A model generated the notes under the pieces. It was not told where the DNA came from, made no database searches, and was given only the letters and a program-made list of their open reading frames with translations. From the NCBI GenBank assembly GCA_000231825.2, contig JH720345.1, positions 237,021 through 301,020 of the forward strand: DNA of 64,000 nucleotides, given 5' to 3'. The position numbers and the translations under genes were made by a program. The DNA comes from Tetrahymena elliotti 4EA (lineage: Eukaryota > Ciliophora > Oligohymenophorea > Hymenostomatida > Tetrahymenidae). Below, one piece after another: positions 25,440 to 37,416 of this stretch. How positions within the stretch are numbered: the stretch's first letter is position 1; the number at the start of each line of letters is the position of its first letter.

Positions 25440-26270
25440 GTCTTATCAGTAATCTAAGTTTACAAATATTTTAGAGATAATAGAATAATGATTTATGTTA
25501 TAAAAAATTGAGTTAATCAAATGACATAAAATAAACTTGGTAAGAGAAGGATAATAATAGTTTATATAAAAATAAATTGAGTTGATCAAATAAAATTATT
25601 TAAATATGGAATATAGAAAGATAATATAATAATGATTTATAGATTAATAAAATAAATTAAGTTTATCGAATATTAGAATTTAAATGAATATTTAAAGATA
25701 ATAATGATTTTTTTAAAATAAATTGAGTAGATGAATTTAAATATGCAAATAAAAATAAAACAGAATTATATTATTTAGAATATTAAATTGATTTGATCTG
25801 AGTAAATAATTTAAATAACAAATTTAGAAAGATAATTAAATTATGACTTTGTTGCAATGTTTAGGTTGATCATTTTATATAAATTAAATATGGGATATAT
25901 AAATTTTATAAAATAAAGATGGAGAATATAAAAATCAATTGAGTTCAGAAAATACAATAATTTAAACATGGAATATTGAGAAAGAATAACGATTTTTTTA
26001 GAAAGAATTGAGTTGATGAAATAAAATAATATAAATATGCAAATAAATAAAATTGAATAATAATATTAGAGTGTCATTAATTGAGTTGATAAAATAATAT
26101 AATTTAAATAATGAATAAGAAACCTGATAGTGATTTTAATAAAAATAATTTAGTTGATCAAATAACATTGAATTTAATAATAATTTATCTAAAAATCTAT
26201 TGAATTGAGAAAATAAAATAATTTAAGCATGAAATGATTAATATAATATAAATTGAAATAATATAATTTA
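25440..26270. repeat. degenerate tandem array, period about 70 bp
   Basis: A core related to TTGAGTTGATCAAATAAAAT, followed by TTTAAATATGGAATAT and AAAGATAATAATGATTT, recurs at about 25508, 25577, 25657, 25723, 25788, 25861, 25939, 26008, 26081, 26149 and 26200. Spacings are mostly 65-80 bp, so roughly eleven diverged units. It is noncoding and lies upstream of the cyclic-nucleotide-binding gene. Copies differ by substitutions and small indels, which implies an old minisatellite. Confidence 0.7.
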
Positions 26271-26532
26271 AATAAGGAATTATGAAATACTAATAATTTA
26301 AAATCGTTAATATAATTTGATTTCTTGAAATAATTTTTAAAATAAATTGGTAATAAATTATCAACTACATTTTGTTTGATGTAGTAAGATTTCTCTAATT
26401 AATTGCTATTCTTAGCCATATCTTTCTACCATACTTTAATAAGTTTTACTTTTGAAATTTTAAGCAGTTTTTGATTGTAACTATGCTTTTTATTAATGTT
26501 AATTTTATTGGGTTAATTCTGGTTAAAATTTT

Positions 26533-26856
26533 ATGCTTTATTAACTTAATTAGATATGTTTTTAGGATGAATGTTTGCTTGAGTTTGCCTTAATGCTCTC
26601 TTTTTCTGAATTTTTTATATAGTCTCTATCTGTTTTAGAAATTGGTTACTACTTTAGCTTTAAAGAGGAAGGACTTTTCTACTATTTTTCTAACATTATT
26701 TAATGTTGTTTAGAGAAAGACTCCCTGACTGAAGGAATTAAGCTATTTAAAGAGGATGTCTGTTATGATTCTGCTGTTGATTACTTTTATGAAATTTTTG
26801 AAACCTGTATTAATGATGAGCTATTTTTTGTCAACTGTACTTCGCTATCTTTTTGA
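26533..26856 (+). CDS. small acidic aromatic-rich protein, unknown
   Basis: An uninterrupted frame of 107 codons under the ciliate code, from ATG 26533 to TGA 26854-26856, starting MLYQLNQICFQDECLLEFAL. It is rich in Phe, Tyr, Cys and acidic residues (for example GYYFSFKEEGLFYYFSN and DSAVDYFYEIFETCINDELF), quite unlike random translation of this DNA. I recognise no family and see no signal peptide or membrane span. An alternative is that the 3' splice-like TTTTTAG at about 26,570 begins an exon and the true start lies further upstream. Its stop is only 69 bp from the stop of the next gene on the other strand. Confidence 0.5.
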
Positions 26857-26925
26857 TTTCTTTAAGATAATCTTTTTTCAATATTTTCTTTTGGCTACTT
26901 TTAACCTACACTATCAGTATTAGGT

Positions 26926-29900
26926 TCATAAATAACACTAAGAGTCTTGCATAGCTATTAGGGTTTTTGTTTGATCTAATTTTTTGTTCTAAATAATAAT
27001 TTTGAAATTTAATTTTATTTTAAAAATATTGAATAAATTTATTTACTAATCAGTATTGAGAGTGACTAACTGGTTTTCTGATTAGTGATTACTTTTAGTA
27101 TTAATTTCATCACTTTTTTATTTTTGGGTTAAATTAATACTCTATTTTTTTAAGTTAAATTCAATTATTGATATATATAGAAATAAATTTACTTATTAAG
27201 AACCAAAATCATTAGAAGTTCTTATGAATTTTTCTTTTTTATGAGCCTAATCTCTAAATGATGAAGTTTTGTTTGCTTATTTTTACTAGAAAAGTTAAGA
27301 ATATTAAGAGTTTTATTAGTATGGTGAAGAACAAGCATTTTAAGGAGTAGTAGGTAGGGATTATACTGATTGCTTATCTAAAATATGGTGAAGATTAGAA
27401 TGTGAATTTAATTATAATTAGGCATAGCTTCCCTATTTGTCATTCATTTAAGTTTGTTAACATTTTAAGGATTATTAATTCTTAGAGTTTGGAGCTTATT
27501 TTTCAAATTAAGTTAAATTAACTGTAGTTTTGCTTAGCGATTTAGAATCAGTTTAAGCATATTAATCTGTTGATTATTATTATTTATAATTTTTTTCAAT
27601 AAAAATTTGATTCTAGGAAGGTTTATTTGGTGAGTTTTAGTTACTAAGATGTTTGATTTAATTGTAAGAAGTTTAATTCATTTTTTTTGAGTTATTTTCA
27701 CTGGCTTCTTCATAAACACTAAAGTAGTTTTGGTTAAGGGTTAAATTTTAAACCTTTTTTGAAGTATTTTTTGTGCTTTTATGAGAAGATTCCTTATTTA
27801 AATTATACAAGCAAATTGGAGTGTTATTGCTTAAGCCACTATTGTTATTGTTATTTGTATTTTTGAGATTTCTTTCTGATTTTTTTCTGATATCAATTTG
27901 ATCACTAAAACGATAAGTTTGTGTTTTTTCAGCATCATTAGTTTAGATGCATTTTTAGTTAGTTTTCTGCTCTATTTTATTGTTATGAGTTTTGCTTTGA
28001 CTTTAAAGCCAAATGATTTCATTTTTTTAAGGAATAAATATTTTTTATGAAGATTAATTTTCATCCTTCATGTTTATTTAATTTTCAATAAAAATTTAAT
28101 TTTTTTATTCCTATTATTTTTCTTCTAGTAAATGATTATTATGAGATTGAATTCTTGAATCTATGACTTCATCTTCATCTTAATCAATATATTTAGCACT
28201 TGATATAGCTTTGTGCCCTTGTGTTGTAGTAGAGATAGCATTAGTATAAGCTGTAAAATTGGACTCACTAGATAACTGAAAGTTATTAATATGGTAAAGT
28301 GAAGCTACTTTGCTACTATTTTAATCTTTTTTATTTTAATCAACTTTAATGTTTGTAAAGTATTTATTTTCTTCTTAAACAAAACTGTTTTCACTTAAAA
28401 CTTCTTTTGAGAATTCAATTTTATCCTGATCATGTAAATTAGTATATGATTGAAGGTTATATTTTTCTATTAATTATTCTTCCATACCTCCTTCAATTTG
28501 AGCATAAGACTAGTAGTCGTTTTTGTTCAAATTTTCTTCAGTATAAGATTTTCTGCTTTAGTATTAGCTTGGCATATCTTTCTAGTTTTCTTAATTAGCA
28601 TTACTATCTACTATTTGTTCTTTATTATCGTGATTTTCTCCTTGTAATTATTTTGAAAATTAAACTTATTATTCTTTTTCATTATCAAAAGGAGGTTCGG
28701 TAATAGACTGTTTAATTTAATTTGACTGTCTCTTGTATATGTTTATGGTGTAAGCTTCATCATTATCAATTTGTTCTTAGAAATTACTTATTTACTTGTT
28801 ATGAAATGCTTAGAACTCAGAACCCTGAGACTATTAATTCTAAAAGTAATCCTCAGATATTAATTTATCATCATATTCGTTTATTTACATTTTATTATTA
28901 TTACTATTGAAATTATCCCAATTTTGTTCATTCTATGGAATTTGATCTGAATCAAAATTTCCTTAAGAGAAGCTCTTACCCTTTTATAGTCTATTATCAG
29001 AGTACTTTCTTTTATTCACATTTTCATTCGAAACGTATTCCAACATGCTTTTTCTTTTCAGTACCTCTGTATCAGTTTTAACTCTATTAGAAGGAGAATG
29101 GTTTAAGTATGTTTCTTTTTGGAAGTTATTGAAATCAAAAACTATATTCTAATGTTATTGTGATGAAATTTATTTGGTGTCTTATTCTATCACTTAAGGA
29201 GATTATTTTTATTTCAAATTTGCTTAATATTTTTATTTTGATGGAGAATTTAACAAAAATTTTTATAAATTTAAATTTTGAAACGCTTAAATCTTTCCAA
29301 TAGATTTAAGATTTTATGGGATTGATTTAGACAAGAGATTATGACTGAATTTTTAATCCTAAATAGATTAAGAAATTTGATGATTTGTAGATTTTACATT
29401 ATTATTACCATTTATTAAAACTGTTTATTTATTTTGATTGTTGGGAGTATTTCTTTCTGTCTTTGATTGATCATTCTTTTTTTTTGGAATTTAAGAGTTT
29501 GCTTAATTGCATGATTTTTCTTTCCTTTCTTTTTACTGAACAAGATCATCTAATTTAATTTCACTTTTATTATCTTTTTTACTAATCGGACTTGAGAATT
29601 TATTATTTTGTAAGCTTTGCTAAGCTTGAATTGTTTTTTTCTCAGACAATTTTTGACTGACGTTTTTATTAAATAGCTATAACATATTTTTGGTTTGATT
29701 ATTTTTAATAGCCCCCTCTATTTAATTATTTTGTAATTATATATTACTCATCATTTAGTGACTATACTTTTCTAACCTTTACCTTAACTTTTGAGTTTTT
29801 TACTCCTATTTCGAGCTAGCTCCTAACCTAGTCATTGAACTAGGCTAATTTGTACTTGAAGGTGGCATTTGTAAAATAATTGAACTTTACTTAGCATTTT

Positions 29901-30825
29901 TTGTACTTTAAGAATCATTTCTTTATAAAAGTTATATTTAATTGCTGAATGAAGACTTAGAAGGCAATGCTTTCTATGTACCGCCTAAACTAAAAATTCT
30001 TTGACTTTAAATAAGATCTTTACTTTGAACCATGCTTAAATCAAAAGCTTAAGCTGTTAGATCAGCCCTTGAATCCTCCATCTTTGCAATAGGGGAAAAA
30101 TCCTCTAGGTAATTGTTGAGTTACTTATCAATCTTATCAATAGCTTCAAATTTTTCCTAACTGAATTATATTTCAAAATTAAGATTAAATTTTCAAATAT
30201 GTTTGATGATGATCTAAGAATGGTTCATGCTTATTGTAAAATATGTCAATATTGATGTTACTCAAATAAAAAACTTATGAGATGCTACTAACACCAACAT
30301 GAATATATTCTTAAATGTGTAAATGCTTTGAGAAATATAATTGTTCAAATAAATTCATACTTTATCTTTTACTGCTCCTCTGATGCAAAAAATAGATGAA
30401 AAGGAGTGTTTGGAGTACTATCTTTTTAGTAATATGTTAATTTTAATCTTTAAAGAAACACCTTAAAAAAGAATAATTTACTTTCTTCTTTTGCATCTAT
30501 TTATGACAATCTCATTTTAGTTTTATCTTAATCATTCGCTTCTTCTAATATACTGAACTCTTTTGAGTTTTATTTATTTTTTAGTTAAGGACCGTAGCTT
30601 TAAGAAACAGCTTCATTGCCATCGAATTACTGCACAATAAGATAATTTCTTAAGTTAAATACTAGAATAAATAGTAAATTTTACATATGCTAAACATCTA
30701 TCTTCTATTTGTAAAGTATCTAGCCCATCTAGGTTTATACCATGATGACAGTTATTATTTTTAGATTATTGGAGATCTTTTTATAATTTTTGTTCTTCAC
30801 TTTAAAAAGCACTATCTTCACTCAT
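26926..30825 (-). CDS. Gln/Asn/Ser-rich protein, unknown function (paralogue A)
   Basis: Start ATG 30823-30825 (MSEDSAFQSEEQKLQKDLQQ); frame closes at TGA 26926-26928. The first ~700 bp are broken by short introns (for example near 30,650-30,700 and 30,100-30,250). Conserved block 1 is MEDSRADLTAQAFDLSMVQ, near 30,050. Block 2 is a basic helical stretch KTQKLRQRLEKYSHQMM near 29,770, probably a short coiled coil. A long polar low-complexity region with poly-Asn follows. Block 3 (about 28,150-28,250) includes AISSAKYIDQDEDEVIDSR, and block 4 near 27,800 reads NNTPICLYNLNKE. All four blocks recur in the neighbouring gene at 32.3-36.0 kb, so the two are duplicates. No catalytic or membrane domain was found; a cytoskeletal or scaffold role is possible but unproven. 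The last ~60 codons may include an intron. Confidence 0.75.
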
Positions 30826-32265
30826 TCTACCTTATTAATTGCAAAAAATATATTTTTCTAAATATTAATCAATTAATCAGTATTAATTTGATAAGATAAA
30901 AGATACATAAGCTTGTTTATACCAATAACTAATGATTTACAGTGATATTAATTAAATGTAATTCAGTATTATTGATATACTATCACTAAATAGTTAAATA
31001 TAAAAGACAAATTTTAATTCATCTCTATTCAACTCTTGTAAGTATTTTACTAATTTCATTTAGCATCCATAGTTTAAATTTGTTCAAAATAAGGAAAAAT
31101 AATTCAATGCGAACTTAATGCAATCTTATTATCTTTCATTTGGCAAAATATTTTCTGAGTTATCTACTTAACATATTTACTTCAAAATCTATATTTACAT
31201 AAACGCATTTTAGCGAATTAACATTTTTATTAAAAAAATCTTACTTCTTAAAATAAATCCAATTAAACTGTTCTTTAAAAATAAATGGCTATCAAAAAGC
31301 TTTTAACATTAGTTAAAATCATGCAGACATCTGAAATTAACAAAAACAATAATTTATTTATTAAATAAAATCTTCTCAATTGAATTCAATATAACTAAAT
31401 AAAAATATTAATATGATGATAGAATGAGATAAACTTCAATAATTATTTGCTATTTTACAACTTATTGTTTACTCTTTATAGTATTATTTATAAAAATGGA
31501 TAATAATTTTAAGCTGACAAATACATTAATTATAATTGTATTTTATCAAATTTTATAAATGGCATTACTTTCTATTATATATAAATTAATTAATTTGAAC
31601 TTTTTTATTACTTCAATTACTTAATAAATTCTGCTTTAATAGCTGGTTTTGTTATTCTAAAATGTTATTTTCAATTGCTATTTAATTTTTTTAAGATTAA
31701 ATTTTAGGTATTTCAGACTCAATTTATTAAATTCTTTAAGCTATTTATTCTTTTTAGTTAACAACTTAACCATGTTTTGCTTATGGGCTTCTTTAAACTT
31801 TTTTCTATACTATTTATAAATATTTAGAGAATTACTCTTTCACTAGGGGAGGAGAAGTTTTTGATGGTGATTTTGGTTAAGAATTTGGTTATTATTATTA
31901 ATTTAATTTTAATTACTAATTAATTATATTTTTATTATTTATCATGTTAAAGCTATTATTTTAATTATTTTTGGATTATATCATTGAATTTTGTTATTAT
32001 ATGGTACTAGATTCTTTTAAGAGCTTTAATATATAATCTATATTTGTGTCATAAATACTATTTGAAGTCTTAGAATTTTATTTCAGCTAGTCTTTACTCT
32101 TACTTATATTTTTCTTTCTATATTTATAAAAAAAATCTTAATTTAAAATTATTATATATATTTTAATTATTTACTAATCAGGATATAATTTTTTCATTAT
32201 ATTTTCTGATAAGCCGTTATTCATAGACATCTAATCTCCTTGACCCTAATTTTCCAAAAAATTAA
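30826..32265. other. intergenic between paralogues A and B
   Basis: About 1.4 kb. From roughly 31,840 to 32,244 one plus-strand frame is open and hydrophobic. Other frames over part of it are open too and composition gives no clear support, so I do not call a gene. Nothing else is recognised. Confidence 0.45.
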
Positions 32266-35200
32266 TCAAAAAAATTCACATTTTATTATATTTAAATTTT
32301 GAATAACTTAAGAAAGGTTAAATTTTACTTGTTAATTCTTAAAATCACTTGAATTTCTCATGTATTTCTATTTCTTATTTGTTGCATCTCTTTATGAATA
32401 TATTCTACCAGCTTATTTTTACTAAAATAGCTGTTGATATTGAGAGCTTTGTTAATAAAATTACTAACTTGTTGTTAAATTACTATTGTTAGGTGTTTTT
32501 TAATTTATATTATTATTAGATTGGTGTTAATTTTAATTATTCTTCAATTATTATTAATTTTTTGTTGTAATATGAGTTTGAGAACCTACTTATGAATCGC
32601 TAGGTAGTACTGGCTGAGATCTTTGAGTTTAATAGCTATATGAGTTTTAATTGTATTTATCTATAGAGTGTATTGATTATGTATTTGTTCCTCTTTTAGA
32701 TTTTTAACTAATATCAATAATTTATTTCTATAAATTCTAGGCTTATCTTTTTAAATCATTTAAAATTTAATTTTTGTTAACAAATTTTACAGGTGATTCT
32801 TCTGAAAAAGGAGATTACTACTTCTCGTTTTATTTTCTAGGATTACTCTAGTTTTAACTTTCTTTTAAACTATAATAATGCTAATTTAAATGGGGATTTC
32901 CATTTTTCGTACTTTTATTACTGTTTTCCTTATGCAAGTTATATAGACATATTGGATTATTGAGGTTTAAGCTACTATTACTACAATTTGCATTAGTTTT
33001 ATTGGCTGCTTCTGTTTTATTCCTTACATCAATTTAATCACTATAACGTTATGAAGTAGGTTTTTCATTGCTTAAAGGGTTAAAATAATTATTATTTTTT
33101 CTTAAATCAATATGATGGTTGTTGTTGCTGGTATTTTACTGAGTTTGTTTTTGAGTTTTTGGGGTACTTTAAGACTATCGATTTGGAGACTCTCTTGGAT
33201 TATAATTAGTGCTAGCTTTTCTTTATTTTGGTGGTACATTGTAGTTCTTTAAATCTACTTATTGATCATCATCTCTTTTTTTATTCTAACTTTCTGTAGC
33301 TCTTTAGGACAGAAAGTACTATTCATTGTTATCTATAATTTCATCTTCATCTTAATCTATATATTTAGCACTAGAAATAACTTTTTAGCCCTAGTTAGTG
33401 ACTACAGAAAGAGCGTTAGTATAGCTGGTAAAATTGGAATCACCTGTTAATTACTAATTGTTATTATTATGAAAAGGAGTATTTTTAGGGTTGCTTTTTT
33501 ATTCCTAAAAATTATCTAACTTATAATAGTGAGATGTACTTTGATTAAAACTACTTTCTGTTACTTCTTTTGTCTATTGAATATTGTCTCTGCTATTGCT
33601 ATTTTAATTACCAATTCCTAAATCTTTATTTTACTGTTATGATGATTAATCTTTTCCTTTATATTAAGAGCTATTAGGTATTATGCTATTTAGCATGTTA
33701 TCTTATGTATAAGATCTCCTCATTACATTTTGACTATTATTTTTACCATCTTTTTCCTAACTACTCTGTTTATGGTATTAACTTTAAGATCTATTGAAAT
33801 GGTAAAGTTAAGGAAAGTCAATTTGCTCCTCCTCCTCCTCATCATCTTCTTCTACTTGTTCATCTTCTTGCCTTTTTTAATTTTTTAATGGTGAAAACTT
33901 TTCAGATTAATTCTTGTATATATTTATTTCAAACTCATCTCCTTCTTCTTCTCCTTTTTATACATCAGAAGTCTAGTTTTAGTTTTATCTCACAAAATAA
34001 TTATCCATGCTATCTCTGTATAACTATCTCAAACTTATTAAATCTAATTTCTTTTTATCATCAAGATGGTTTTAATCATTAATAACTTATTAGTGCTTCA
34101 TCTAAGAATTTTTTCTTTCTAAATTGACATTTTCTTAAGAGTAACTCTTTTTCAAAGACTGATTATTTGCATTTTCAAAGTTTTTTCTCTGATTTTGTTT
34201 TTCTGACATATAATTTTTAGGTAAACTTTATTTATTCGTTTCACATGTTGCAGTTCTAACTCTATTTGAAGGGGATGAGCTCTTTTATTTATTAGATTAA
34301 TTTATACAAATAATATCAGAATATCTTGCTGGAGGAATATCTCTCATTTTATTATTATTTAAATCGATAACACTGGGTTAGGATTATCTTTAAGTTGGTT
34401 AGTTTGCTAGAAAATTATTTTGTTAAATCTTACTTTTGAGAGGCGAAGTTAATAAATGCTTAGCTTAAACTAAATTTTATAACTTTTTTTACTAAATTTT
34501 ATCTACTGAATTTATAGGCTAAGACATCTTTTTTTGAATTTATATAGTAATCTATTACTACTACTAAATAGATTGCTATAAACTTTATTTAATCTTTGAG
34601 CTGCTAGAAGCCGCTTAGTTTTATTTTGATACATTACTAGGAGTATTTCTTTCTGTTTTAGACTATTCATTTTTTTTGCTTGAGCTCAAAGTTGGTTTTG
34701 AATAAGAGTTGCTTGATTTCTCTCTTCTTTATTCACAAACAGCTTCAAATTACATGTTATTATTTACATTTCCTTTTTTGGCAATAGGGGTTGAAATTTT
34801 ACTGTTTTTAGAAGATCCTTTTTTACTCTGTAATAAATTGCTTGAAGAGTTTTTTTATTGCACAATTTAATTTTTAGAATTTTATTTAAGTTGTGCTCCA
34901 TCATTATTAGGACTCTTTTGTAAATTAATGTTATTCATCATTTAATGACTATATTTCTCTAATCTTTCTCTAAGTTTTTAAGTTTTTTATTCTTGTTTTG
35001 AATTATTACTCAATCTTGTTAGTGTAGGTGGCAAAGGTGCATTTGGTTACTGTAATGATGAGTAAGAAGTTTGAGCTCCATTTTTATTATAATCTCTATT
35101 TTAATTTGCATTTGCTAGGCTACTGAATGTAGATTTTATATTTTTAGAACTATAACTACCTTAAATATTCAAATTTGAACCTAAATGCTAATCCCTACCT

Positions 35201-35954
35201 TGAACCATACTTAAATCAAAAATTTATGCTGTCATATCTCCTCTTGAATCTTCCATCCTTGAAATAGGAGAGAATTCTTCTAACGTTTTCAAGAGATGCT
35301 TTTCTACTTTTTCATTTCCATTATATTAACTTTATTATTCATTTTTTAAAATATTATAAAAATAATCTATTTTACTTGATCTAAGATGATCAAAATGGAT
35401 ATTTTTTCACTGTATTCTTCATAAAAAATAATACAATTTATCATCTCAGTTTATAATTTAAATTCAAATTACTTTAACTTGAGCTAATCAGGAGCAAATA
35501 CCAAATAAGATGGTGAATTAGGAGTGTTATCTATTTATTTTTAACATTTACTTTTTAATAAAATTCATCCTTTAATTTTTGAATAATTACTTCCTTCTCT
35601 CATATCATATTGAGAGAATCGTTATTTAACATGCTCTAAATCAATTTTTTGCTTTTCAATATTGCTCTCAAAATGGCCATCCTTTTTTTAATAAGCTTCT
35701 TTTTCATGCATATTTGTTCCCTCTTTTTCTTCACTATATTTCATATTTGATTCTTAATTGCTGGCAATATCGTAATCCTATTAATTTTGCAAATGTTGAG
35801 CCTAAAAATTGATTTTTTGAGAATAAAATTGATTTTGCTATTCATCAACTTCATACTCAGAGTCTTCTTCTTCTTCACTAGTAATGCTTCTTCTATCACT
35901 TATAACAACTTCCTCATAATCGTTACCAGGGCTATTATTTTTACTGTCACTCAT
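32266..35954 (-). CDS. Gln/Asn/Ser-rich protein, unknown function (paralogue B)
   Basis: Start ATG 35952-35954 (MSDSKNNSPGNDYEEVVISD), followed by an acidic stretch (SITSEEEEDSEYEVDEQQ); stop TGA 32266-32268 (...KCEFF). It shares with paralogue A the block MEDSRGDMTAQIFDLSMVQ (about 35,220), the basic helix KTQKLRERLEKYSHQMM (about 34,960), VISSAKYIDQDEDEIID (about 33,350), RYSDQIDVR (about 33,030) and NNPICLYNLHKE (about 32,950). The rest is low-complexity Q/N/S sequence with insertions and deletions relative to A. Early introns near 35,380-35,560 are likely. The acidic N-terminus is not obvious in A. Function unknown; the conserved islands in disordered sequence look like short binding motifs of a scaffold protein. 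Confidence 0.75.
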
Positions 35955-36998
35955 AATTTGACAAATATGAATTGAATGAAAAAAAGTTTATAATATTTTG
36001 TAGATCTTATTTACTCAATCAAATAACAATATCTAAAATTTGAAGATTGGATAAACTTGGTTTATTAATTTATTACTATTTAATTATTCTATCATTTTTT
36101 AACATTTATGATTTTATTCAGTACTGATTAATAAAATTTACAGATTTTGCTAAATAGATATTTATTTATTTCTCTTCACATTTCTTTATTTATCTTTAAA
36201 TTAATATTTCTAGTTCAATCCAAATATTATTTCATTTCCTCAAAGTAATTTTTAAATTCTTCATTTCTTATTTTTAGTGGAAGAGATTCTTATTTTATTA
36301 AATTAATTCTTGATTATTCTTATTCACTAATCTAATTTTTATAATTGGAAAGATTAAAATAAAGTAGATTTATTATTCAAAATTAAAACAAAATTCTTTT
36401 TCTTTTTTCATAAAAAAAATGAAATAAAAAATTTACAAAAACTTATTATAAAATTGCTTTTCAAGTTAAATTATTCATCAAAAAACAAAAAAACTACAAA
36501 ATAAATTACTGATTTTATTAGATGCTATATTCAATAAGAAATTTATTTTATAGCTGATAACCACTAAAAAGAATTGCAAATTATTTTTTTTATAATTTAT
36601 ATATAAATTAGTTAAAATTAATTTGCTTAATCTATTGTTGGAAATTCTTTAAAAATAGTCTAATTTTGATATTTTTCTGTAAAAGAATATTTTCATGTAT
36701 TTATTTGCTACCCATATGATTATGAGTGGTAAAAAATAGATTGAATCATTTGATTTAAGGAATTAATCAACAATATAAGAAATTTAAACTTAAGAGATTA
36801 ATATAAGATAGAGGTATGAAATTACTTATAAACGAATGAAGCAGATAGAATGATTAAAAAGATAACAAATTAAAATATAAATTTTTTAAAAATGAATTTA
36901 CTATTTTTTACACTATCATAAACTATAAGTACTATTTATTTTTGGAGATAAAAATTAATTGAATAATTTTTAAGAATTTAAATACTTTAAATTAGATA
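35955..36998. other. intergenic, no gene seen
   Basis: About 1 kb of A/T-rich sequence upstream of paralogue B. No coding signal, repeat or RNA gene recognised. Confidence 0.55.
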
Positions 36999-37142
36999 AT
37001 ATTAATATCAGAGCATGGGAAGCCCTAAAAAAATAAGGCTTCTCAATCTCACTACTCAAACAAATATCCAAAATTTCAGTGTATAGCCCTGAAAAGGCGG
37101 TACCTTAGGGTACTATACATATATATATATATTAATATCAGA
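36999..37142. mobile_element. putative short retroposon (SINE-like) with target-site duplication
   Basis: The 14-mer ATATTAATATCAGA occurs at 36999-37012 and again at 37129-37142. Between the copies lies an island of clearly higher GC than its surroundings. It contains two hairpins: GAAGCC with GGCTTC (about 37019-37041), and a GTATAG/CTATAC-closed stem (about 37081-37117) enclosing GTACC...GGTAC. A TA dinucleotide run (about 37118-37130) sits just before the second direct repeat, as a tail would. This layout fits a small non-autonomous retroposon. There is no tRNA-type B box, so any source RNA is unknown. A structured ncRNA gene flanked by a chance repeat is the alternative. Confidence 0.4.
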
Positions 37143-37416
37143 AATCTTCTCAACAACTATTTTTACAATTATCAATATTTAATAAAATAATTTTCGAGTT
37201 GTAACTTATATTTTAATTTTTTGTAAAATTTGAATTTAAAATAAATAAATTAATTAACCATAAAAATAATTTTTTGACAAATAGACTTAATAAGAAAGTT
37301 GAAAGATTAAAGTGTGAAAATATTTAAATTGAAAATAGATTAATTTTAATATTTTATTATTTAACTCAACAAAATATATACTTAAGAGCAGAAGCAGGAA
37401 AAATAATTTACCTGAG

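Noticed and set aside
31840..32244. Plus-strand hydrophobic open stretch of about 130 codons
   Set aside because: Other frames over part of this AT-rich segment are also open, no start or splice site decides between them, and an open run of this length is expected by chance with only TGA as stop.
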